A DNA stretch of 7,506 nt from Anaerolineae bacterium. Its GTDB lineage: Bacteria > Chloroflexota > Anaerolineae > JAADDB01. Both the position numbers and the translations under genes were made by a program. The notes beneath the pieces are model-generated. The model searched no databases. It was given only the letters and a program-made list of their open reading frames with translations, and was not told the origin of the DNA. Shown here in pieces: positions 1-4,232 of this stretch. Within the stretch, counting starts at the first letter, position 1; every line of letters begins with the position of its first letter. The stretch is taken from contig WFQT01000466.1 in assembly GCA_015486895.1 (NCBI GenBank), forward strand, positions 1-7,506. Reading direction: 5' to 3'.

Positions 1-553
1 TGAAAAAGCGAGTTATATTCCACTGAAGGTCTTCAATCCCCTCTGCCAGCACTTCCAGGCCGTAGATTTGCGCCGCTAATTTGCTGGCAATGACCGCCAC
101 GCCTAGTTCCGGCGCTTCGCTTAACTGTTTGGCACTGCCGGCGGTATCGTAAGTGGGGATTGCTTTGGCACCAATGCGGTTAATATACCCTTCACACTGC
201 GCCAATGCCTGCGGATGCGACTTGACCACATGAATATCCTGCAGGGTGGCACTAGGAGCAACCAGCAAGTTGTGTCTAACCCTCACGTAAACTTCGCTCC
301 ACACCCGCAAGTCGTGCTCTAACAACAGATCATACGCCTTGTTGATGGAACCGGCTACGGAGTTCTCCACAGGCAGGGCACCAAAAGTCGCTTCTCCGTT
401 CTCTATACTAGAGAAGATATCTTCGAAAGTGCGCCGGGGTAGCGCTTGAACATCCTGATCGGCGAAGTGTTGATAAATTGCTTCCTCCGAGTATGCCCCT
501 CGCTCACCTTGGAAGGCAACTATCAACGGTTTTTGTTCCGGTGGGCGGGTCAT
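1..553 (-). CDS. pheA: Prephenate dehydratase, N-terminal 184 residues (runs off the window)
   Basis: Converts prephenate to phenylpyruvate, the committed step to phenylalanine, in the cytoplasm. I translated the minus strand from the ATG at 553-551; the frame stays open to the window edge. Family motifs appear in order: AFQGERGAYS (residues 13-22), PVENSVAGSI (61-70), SHPQALAQC (112-120), DTAGSAK (136-142) and NITRFF (179-184). The last contains the TRF motif whose Thr is essential in characterised prephenate dehydratases, so nearly the whole catalytic domain is visible. The C-terminal ACT domain that usually mediates Phe feedback inhibition would lie outside the window. There is no fused chorismate mutase domain at the N terminus, unlike the E. 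coli P-protein; that activity comes from the adjacent aroH. The start codon overlaps the aroH stop (ATGA), and a GAGG lies about 8 nt upstream inside aroH, which suggests translational coupling. Confidence 0.95.
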   Translation of the reverse strand, partial: MTRPPEQKPLIVAFQGERGAYSEEAIYQHFADQDVQALPRRTFEDIFSSIENGEATFGALPVENSVAGSINKAYDLLLEHDLRVWSEVYVRVRHNLLVAPSATLQDIHVVKSHPQALAQCEGYINRIGAKAIPTYDTAGSAKQLSEAPELGVAVIASKLAAQIYGLEVLAEGIEDLQWNITRFF

Positions 554-1059
554 GAGGTGCCTCGCGTCCTCTGTTCTTCAATCCATACTTCCAATGCCTC
601 CCAATCCATCTCCGGCAAGGCTTGTCGGTCCGGTCGCAAGCTCTGTGCTTCTCGCAGGTAAACGTGTTGGATCTCAGATGCTGGTTTGTCTGTATTCCAA
701 TGGATCAGGATGCGGATACAACGGGGCAAGCTGCCGGGGACGTTCATCTCATGTCCACAGAGCAGCGCTGAGTCATGCCAGCCCAACTGCCGGGCAGCCA
801 GGGCTGGAAACTCCGCGTTCAAGTCGGGTGTAGTGGTGAAAATAACGCTGGCGACATCCTCTGGCTGAATTCCATTCAGTTTGGCCATCAGCGCCAGCAG
901 ACGCCTGGTTTCTCGCAAGATATCTTGCCGATCGTTTGCCTGTACGGTGGTAGCCCCCCGTACGCCTCGACAGACCATAGTTCCTTCCCCTTTTCCACTA
1001 ACCTGGGCCCAAACCGGCACAGTCACCGGCGGGGCGTACCAAAGACCAACTGACAACAT
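550..1059 (-). CDS. aroH: Chorismate mutase, AroH type
   Basis: Rearranges chorismate to prephenate, the branch step shared by Phe and Tyr synthesis. From residue 28 the protein aligns by eye with the trimeric Bacillus subtilis AroH fold (about 127 residues): RGVRGATTV (31-39), TTTPDLNAEFPA (75-86), CGHEMNVPG (101-109), RCIRI (113-117), HVYL (132-135) and LRPD (141-144). The known active-site residues Arg7, Glu78, Arg90, Tyr108 and Arg116 of the Bacillus enzyme correspond to Arg34, Glu104, Arg116, Tyr134 and Arg142, all present, so it should be active. The chosen ATG (1059) has a perfect AGGAGG six bases upstream but gives a 27-residue N-terminal extension not usual in the family. The internal ATG at 978 (MVCRGVRG) gives the normal length and has its own AAGGA. 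It lies downstream of the attenuator and overlaps pheA by four bases. Confidence 0.95.
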   Translation of the reverse strand: MLSVGLWYAPPVTVPVWAQVSGKGEGTMVCRGVRGATTVQANDRQDILRETRRLLALMAKLNGIQPEDVASVIFTTTPDLNAEFPALAARQLGWHDSALLCGHEMNVPGSLPRCIRILIHWNTDKPASEIQHVYLREAQSLRPDRQALPEMDWEALEVWIEEQRTRGTS

Positions 1060-1065
1060 GGCTTC

Positions 1066-1071
1066 CCTCCT
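1066..1071 (-). promoter_or_regulatory. Shine-Dalgarno site for the long aroH start
   Basis: On the minus strand AAAAGGAGGG stands before the ATG at 1059, with AGGAGG ending six bases from the start codon. This is the strongest ribosome binding site in the operon and supports initiation at 1059 rather than only at the internal ATG (978). It lies about 50 bases beyond the terminator U-tract, so it is transcribed only when the attenuator is read through. Confidence 0.7.
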
Positions 1072-1119
1072 TTTGCGCTTTCAACTTCCTACGCATGGGG
1101 CGGAAAGCTCGCGGACAAC

Positions 1120-1150
1120 AAAAAAAGCGTGGGCTTTTCGCTCCACGCTT
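1120..1150 (-). terminator. Intrinsic terminator of the aroH-pheA attenuator
   Basis: Minus-strand RNA forms an 8-bp stem AAGCGTGG / CCACGCTT (1150-1143 with 1132-1125). The 10-nt loop can extend the stem by a GC:GC pair beyond a bulged A, leaving a GAAAA loop. The stem runs directly into a stretch of seven U residues (1126-1120, the first two also base-paired). It sits between a promoter and leader ORF on one side and aroH on the other, with no other gene to terminate, so it is best read as the 3:4 hairpin of an attenuator. Confidence 0.9.
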
Positions 1151-1261
1151 CGTTGCTTCTACTTGATTGACCGCAACCGGCTAAAAGGCTGCGACCCCGG
1201 CGTGGGGCGACTGATTTACCTGCGTAAAGATAAAATAGTAGGTAAAATAGAACCCACGCCC
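1120..1261 (-). promoter_or_regulatory. Phe/Tyr transcription attenuator of aroH-pheA
   Basis: Four RNA segments form three competing pairings. Segment 1 (1260-1253, GGCGTGGG) pairs with segment 2 (1206-1199, CCCACGCC) over 8 bp. Segment 2 (1209-1200, CGCCCCACGC) pairs with segment 3 (1148-1139, GCGTGGAGCG) over 9 of 10 positions, with one A-C mismatch. Segment 3 (1150-1143) pairs with segment 4 (1132-1125) to make the terminator. The 1:2 and 3:4 pairings are compatible; 2:3 excludes both. Segment 1 lies directly before the Phe/Tyr codon run of the leader peptide, so a ribosome stalled there would cover segment 1, free segment 2 and form the antiterminator. Fluent translation would let 1:2 re-form, or mask segment 2, so that 3:4 terminates. 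No T-box consensus was seen. Pairings are read directly from the sequence; the regulatory logic is inferred from the trp/phe leader paradigm. Confidence 0.85.
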
Positions 1262-1342
1262 GGAAAATGCCGCGCCGCGACCATCTGCTAAGCAGGTTGT
1301 ACTCATTTGCCATTGTCGAGTGGATTGTTGAAGCGACGCCAT
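1181..1342 (-). CDS. Phe/Tyr-rich leader peptide of the aroH-pheA attenuator
   Basis: A predicted 53-residue peptide beginning MASLQQSTRQWQM and ending HAGVAAF before a TAG. Residues encoded at 1252-1226 read FYFTYYFIF: four Phe and three Tyr codons out of nine, the control-codon run expected of an aromatic amino-acid attenuator. The ATG at 1342 is chosen because GGGAGTGAGG stands just before it and it lies about 20 bases from the predicted transcription start. The in-frame ATG at 1357 is too close to that start and has no binding site; the one at 1306 has no Shine-Dalgarno sequence. The stop codon falls between segments 2 and 3. It is much longer than enterobacterial leader peptides (about 15 residues). 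Its role is presumably only to be translated; no function for the peptide itself is suggested. Confidence 0.8.
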   Translation of the reverse strand: MASLQQSTRQWQMSTTCLADGRGAAFSGRGFYFTYYFIFTQVNQSPHAGVAAF

Positions 1343-1369
1343 TTTCCTCACTCCCATGATTTCAGCAAA

Positions 1370-1398
1370 AGTGTAGCACAAAAGAATTGTCTTGTCAA
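1370..1398 (-). promoter_or_regulatory. Sigma-70-type promoter of the leader-aroH-pheA operon
   Basis: Minus strand TTGACA (1398-1393, perfect -35) is followed after exactly 17 bases by TACACT (1375-1370, four of six matches to TATAAT, with the key T, A and final T). The predicted start of transcription is near 1362, leaving about 20 bases before the leader peptide ATG at 1342. Its position ahead of the leader, attenuator and aroH makes it the operon promoter. A small inverted repeat AAGGAG/CTCCTT (1433-1454) lies upstream; I assign it no role. Confidence 0.85.
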
Positions 1399-1488
1399 AG
1401 CAGGAGCAACGCATTCCCAACCAGAAGCCCCGAAGGAGGATCATTTAGCTCCTTACAAGTGGAATTCTCGTACACTGGGCGAAAATTT

Positions 1489-1660
1489 AACGCAGAGCCA
1501 CAAAGAGCCTAAGATGCAAAGAAAAAACGCTAACAATCAGCGAATTTGCGAATAAGAGACACAGCTCTTGGCAAAAGGACGTTTTCGCCGATTCGGCGGT
1601 GCCAAGATACCTGAGACGCTAAGGAGAAATAAGATCTTTGCGGCTTTGCCTCTTAGCGTC
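1489..1660. repeat. Degenerate inverted repeat region of 'cgcagag/gcaaag' type with inner hairpins
   Basis: The left end (about 1489-1522) reads aacgcagagccacaaag followed by a similar gatgcaaag. The right end (about 1634-1660) reads ctttgcggctttgcctct then tagcgtc, which is the same degenerate motif in the opposite orientation. Between them lie two hairpins. CTTGGCA (1567-1573) pairs with TGCCAAG (1600-1606) and encloses CGCCG/CGGCG (1586-1598). GACGCTAAG (1615-1623) pairs with CTTAGCGTC (1652-1660), a perfect 9 bp. No long ORF is credible. Such motifs occur scattered in many environmental bacterial genomes; I regard this as a non-coding dispersed repeat, perhaps a decayed non-autonomous element. 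Confidence 0.5.
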
Positions 1661-1781
1661 ATGTCCACCTTAGGAAATTAGACCTGCCCTCGACGCCAGC
1701 GTGGTCGGAATGCGCCGCCCCTTGGAACGGGATGTTATCCCATCCTACCATCGATCCGGCGGCGGCACTATGACCGTTCCC
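1661..1781. other. Non-coding tail downstream of the DUF4139 gene
   Basis: Together with the repeat at 1489-1660 this fills the gene-free stretch between the aroH-pheA promoter and the DUF4139 stop codon. Only a short GGGAT/ATCCC inverted repeat (1729-1741) is visible. It has no U-tract on either strand, so no convincing terminator can be assigned to the DUF4139 gene. I see no gene here. Confidence 0.4.
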
Positions 1782-3239
1782 TTACCAGCGGTAAAGCACA
1801 GTGTAAGAAACCGTCCCTTCGCCGTTGGCTTTGAGTGGTAGCTCGAAGACAATAGTCTGGCTATCCAACTTCGTGTAAGCCGGGTTAGAATCAGTAATGG
1901 TCCAGTTGTTCCAACGATACAAGTGCTCCACCACGCGAACGGTGACCGCTTCCGATTTATGATTCTGGACGCTAATGCGGAAGCTCTCTTCCATGCTCTT
2001 GCGCCCCAGCTTGTTGAAGTTGGTCTGTTGGCGTTCGCCGGTAACATCAAACGCCTGGCCAATTTGCAACCGCACCGTTTCACTGATGGGGGTATGGCGG
2101 ATATTGTCCTCGCCCACTAACAGCAGTGCGCCGTCTTGATCTTGCTGATAAAGCCGTACCCGCCCGGCGGGCAATGGCAAGTCCAAATGGCTTTTCTCGC
2201 CAGTCTTGAACTGGATGTACACATTGGCGTTTCCTTTCTGGGAAATGCCGAAGCTCTGATCGGTGGCTGGACGATAAGGCACCGGGCTAATGTTAGACAA
2301 ATCCAGCACGTACAGTTTCTCCGTTGGCACTTTGGCAGCAGTGACAAACTGAACCTGCTTGCTCTGCGCCGAAGCGATGGTCACCGGGCGAGGGACGTCG
2401 TAGAGATGGTACTCGGAGAACTGTCGCTCCGTTACCGGCGCCGGAGCCGCTGCCGTTTCCACCATTTTCGTCCTGGTTGTAAGAGTCCGAGCCACCTGCT
2501 TGGCTTGGTGTAATTGGCCGGCCACCAGCTTCAAATGGGCACGCCGAAATGTTTTACCAGAGCGGTTATCTAACACGACCCAGCCGGCCAAGTCCATGCT
2601 CCTATTGTCTGGCGACAGGTGCGCCACGTAATTAGCCTTCCAAGCTAAGCCATGGGTCACATAAGAGAGCGTAACCGTTTGCCGGCCGCTTGCTGCGGCA
2701 CTCAACAACCAGACTAAACTGGGCTTGGTAGTCAGACCCTGCGGCAGTTTAGGGAAGCTTATGGCCTTAATCTCGCTTCGGCTGACGGCGTCCACGCTAC
2801 CGTCCTCTCCTTGCAAGACTAAGTTCTCATCAGCAGCAAGGAGCGTACCCAAATAGGCTGTGCCGTCCTTGGTGACGACGCGGATCTCCCGGCCAATATA
2901 TTTTTGTAGTAGCCGAGCGCTGCTCGCTAAATCGTACTCGTAGTTCTGCTCCAATGGGACTAAAGCAGCCGGGTCCGGCGTAGCTACCAGTCGGACGGTC
3001 TCCGGGTCAATCTGGGTGGGCACGTCAGTGAGCTGCAGCGTGTTCACGCCGACGCTGGTTAGGGTAATAGTGCGTGTTTCCTGCACGACACCGATGTCAT
3101 TATTGTAGACGGTGACTTGTACGCCGGTCGGCGTTGTACCGACCTGAGCTTCTGTTTTTCCAAAGCCGCTGCTGCCGATCAACGCCAATCCCAAGAGCAA
3201 TAGAGCGTCAAAAGCGATAACGATGGCCCGTTTCTTCAT
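1782..3239 (-). CDS. Exported DUF4139-family protein
   Basis: A 485-residue protein starting MKKRAIVIAFDALLLLG, a basic N terminus followed by a hydrophobic stretch and then GSSGFGKTEAQVG, as in a signal peptide, so it is probably exported or membrane-anchored. The mature part begins with a beta-rich region (VQVTVYNNDIGVVQETRTI). It continues through a segment typical of DUF4139 proteins (VTLSYVTHGLAWKANYVAHL, then LAGWVVLDNRSGKTFRRAHLKLVAG) and ends in YTVLYRW, the usual family terminus. The molecular function of the family is unknown. The ATG at 3239 is preferred over an upstream in-frame TTG (3260) because GAGGAG (3252-3247) lies seven bases before it. It is divergent from the Nudix gene with about 320 bp between them. 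I found no convincing promoter or terminator. Family assignment is by recognition of these segments, not by alignment. Confidence 0.8.
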   Translation of the reverse strand: MKKRAIVIAFDALLLLGLALIGSSGFGKTEAQVGTTPTGVQVTVYNNDIGVVQETRTITLTSVGVNTLQLTDVPTQIDPETVRLVATPDPAALVPLEQNYEYDLASSARLLQKYIGREIRVVTKDGTAYLGTLLAADENLVLQGEDGSVDAVSRSEIKAISFPKLPQGLTTKPSLVWLLSAAASGRQTVTLSYVTHGLAWKANYVAHLSPDNRSMDLAGWVVLDNRSGKTFRRAHLKLVAGQLHQAKQVARTLTTRTKMVETAAAPAPVTERQFSEYHLYDVPRPVTIASAQSKQVQFVTAAKVPTEKLYVLDLSNISPVPYRPATDQSFGISQKGNANVYIQFKTGEKSHLDLPLPAGRVRLYQQDQDGALLLVGEDNIRHTPISETVRLQIGQAFDVTGERQQTNFNKLGRKSMEESFRISVQNHKSEAVTVRVVEHLYRWNNWTITDSNPAYTKLDSQTIVFELPLKANGEGTVSYTVLYRW

Positions 3240-3298
3240 GGTTGATCTCCTCTTCACCAAAAGGATTGTTTAGTAACTCTTTACGGTTACGCTTTTGA

Positions 3299-3306
3299 TG
3301 ACGTCA
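3299..3306. other. TGACGTCA palindrome upstream of the DUF4139 gene
   Basis: A perfect 8-bp palindrome about 60 bases before the DUF4139 start codon, in the divergent intergenic region. It could be a half-size operator or chance; nothing else supports a regulator site. Confidence 0.2.
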
Positions 3307-3350
3307 GCAGCCCCTGGCCGGTTCCCGTTCCCTGGGTTGTTTCGCCTCTC

Positions 3351-3425
3351 TGAAAACAGCCCCCCGCCCCCCAATCCTGGGGGTGTATTGCTCCCCCCAA
3401 GGTTGGGGGATGGAGGGCGTTTTCA
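3351..3425. repeat. 75-bp fold-back (imperfect inverted repeat) element
   Basis: The ends are exact inverted repeats TGAAAAC (3351-3357) and GTTTTCA (3419-3425). Moving inward, GCCCCCCGCCCCCCAATCC on the left opposes the complement of GGTTGGGGGATGGAGGGC on the right with few mismatches. The centre contains TGGGGG and CCCCCA able to pair across TGTATTGC. The right half can instead form its own hairpin CCCCCAA-GG-TTGGGGG (about 3393-3408). The strong C-run/G-run strand asymmetry and paired arms resemble REP- or MITE-like intergenic repeats. It lies in the divergent region between the DUF4139 and Nudix genes, upstream of the Nudix promoter. Confidence 0.65.
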
Positions 3426-3438
3426 TCCGCTGTGGTGT

Positions 3439-3466
3439 GCCTGTCTGCGTGCCCGCACAGGCAGGC
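3439..3466. repeat. Small imperfect inverted repeat, GCCTG...CAGGC
   Basis: The segment gcctgtctgcg, a short loop, then cgcacaggcaggc folds back on itself with one mismatch and a two-base bulge. It lies directly after the 75-bp fold-back element and before the Nudix promoter. It has no T-tract and no gene ends here, so it is not a terminator; a dispersed repeat fragment is the likeliest reading. Confidence 0.4.
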
Positions 3467-3519
3467 CGCAGGCCCATGATGACCCCTTTGCAATTTTCGC
3501 CCTGTGGGAGTGAGATGCG

Positions 3520-3525
3520 TATAAT
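3520..3525 (+). promoter_or_regulatory. -10 box of the Nudix gene
   Basis: A perfect TATAAT lies 33 bases before the Nudix ATG. There is no good -35 hexamer 16-18 bases upstream; the nearest similar sequence, TTGCAA at 3489-3494, is too far away (25-base spacer). A small AAGCG/CGCTT hairpin (about 3527-3541) would sit around the predicted 5' end of the transcript. Confidence 0.5.
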
Positions 3526-3558
3526 AAAGCGATTTTCGCTTGAAAAGGAGCAAAGAGA

Positions 3559-4152
3559 ATGTCAGAACATTGCAGTGATTCCAGCCTGGAGTTGGAACCC
3601 TGGCAAGTGAAATCTCACCGTTTGTTAGTGGATAAATCACCGTGGCTCAAGGTGTGGGAGGAAGAGGTGGTTTTGCCTAATGGCATCACTATTCCTGACT
3701 ACATCACGGAGGAACGGCGTGAATACGCTTCCGTGCTGGCGCTGACGGCAGACCAGCGAGTGCCCTTGGTGGCGCAGTATAAGCATGGCTTGCAGGATGT
3801 TGTCTGGGGCTGTCCCGCCGGCTACTTAGACCGGCCAGATGAAGACCCGCTGCAATGTGTCCGCCGAGAGCTGGCAGAGGAGACTGGCTTCGTAGCCGAG
3901 GAATGGCATCTCCTCGCAGCGCCAGTGTTGAATTCAAATCGTGGGCCGGCGCGCTGTTACCTTTACTTGGCATTAGGCGCTAAGCATAACGGCCGGCAGC
4001 ATTTAGATGATACTGAGGCAATCCACTATGCCCTTTATTCATTAGAGGAAGTGCGGCGAATGACCCTTGCCGGCCGGCTGCCTAATATCTCCGGTGTTGC
4101 GAATGTCTTCGCTGGCCTGGATCGGCTGCGGGAATTAGGCGTCGAAGTATAA
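3559..4152 (+). CDS. Nudix hydrolase, ADP-ribose pyrophosphatase-like
   Basis: A 197-residue cytoplasmic enzyme expected to hydrolyse a nucleoside diphosphate linked to another moiety, such as ADP-ribose. The order of elements is that of the ADP-ribose pyrophosphatase group: an N-terminal beta-strand region (about 15-55), the strand VPLVAQYKHGLQDVVWGCPAG (68-88), then the Nudix helix REL-EE-G (103-110), with Glu95, Arg103, Glu104, Glu107 and Glu108 as the metal-binding signature residues. The box reads GYLDRPDEDPLQ...RRELAEETGF (88-111). There are six residues rather than five between the first Gly and the first Glu, so it departs from the canonical GX5EX7REUXEEXGU by one insertion. AAGGAG (3545-3550) lies eight bases before the ATG. 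It is a single gene, convergent with the mutase gene. Substrate cannot be decided from sequence alone. Confidence 0.9.
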   Translation: MSEHCSDSSLELEPWQVKSHRLLVDKSPWLKVWEEEVVLPNGITIPDYITEERREYASVLALTADQRVPLVAQYKHGLQDVVWGCPAGYLDRPDEDPLQCVRRELAEETGFVAEEWHLLAAPVLNSNRGPARCYLYLALGAKHNGRQHLDDTEAIHYALYSLEEVRRMTLAGRLPNISGVANVFAGLDRLRELGVEV

Positions 4153-4232
4153 GTGCGGCCCGACCGTGCCGCTTAGGTGACAACTAATGGACTACGACCG
4201 GCAACACGACCTGGCAACTGTAGCGCCTCGGT

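Noticed and set aside
552..1053. Plus-strand ORFs opposite aroH
   Set aside because: They are antisense shadows of a gene with all catalytic residues of AroH and have no recognisable family features.
1089..1313. Alternative leader frame beginning MANEYNLLSRW and containing WVLFYLLFYLY
   Set aside because: It also spans the codon run but reads through the terminator into the sequence before aroH, has no ribosome binding site, and has fewer control codons than the frame ending at 1181.
1120..1342. T-box riboswitch as the source of aroH-pheA control
   Set aside because: No AGGGTGGNACCGCG-type antiterminator sequence is seen, while a translated Phe/Tyr leader with competing hairpins is present.
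3259..3306. Promoter for the DUF4139 gene (CTGACG-18-TAAAGA)
   Set aside because: Only about four and three matches to the consensus hexamers; too weak to annotate.
3340..3480. CRISPR array suggested by repeated C-runs and G-runs
   Set aside because: There are no regularly spaced direct repeats; the structure is a single fold-back plus a separate small inverted repeat.
3287..3640. Minus-strand 117-residue ORF across the divergent region
   Set aside because: It runs through the fold-back repeats and the Nudix start and has low-complexity Pro/Gly composition, so it is very unlikely to be coding.
4153..4232. Terminator between the convergent Nudix and mutase genes
   Set aside because: Only a 5-bp GCGGC/GCCGC pairing without a T-tract on either strand.
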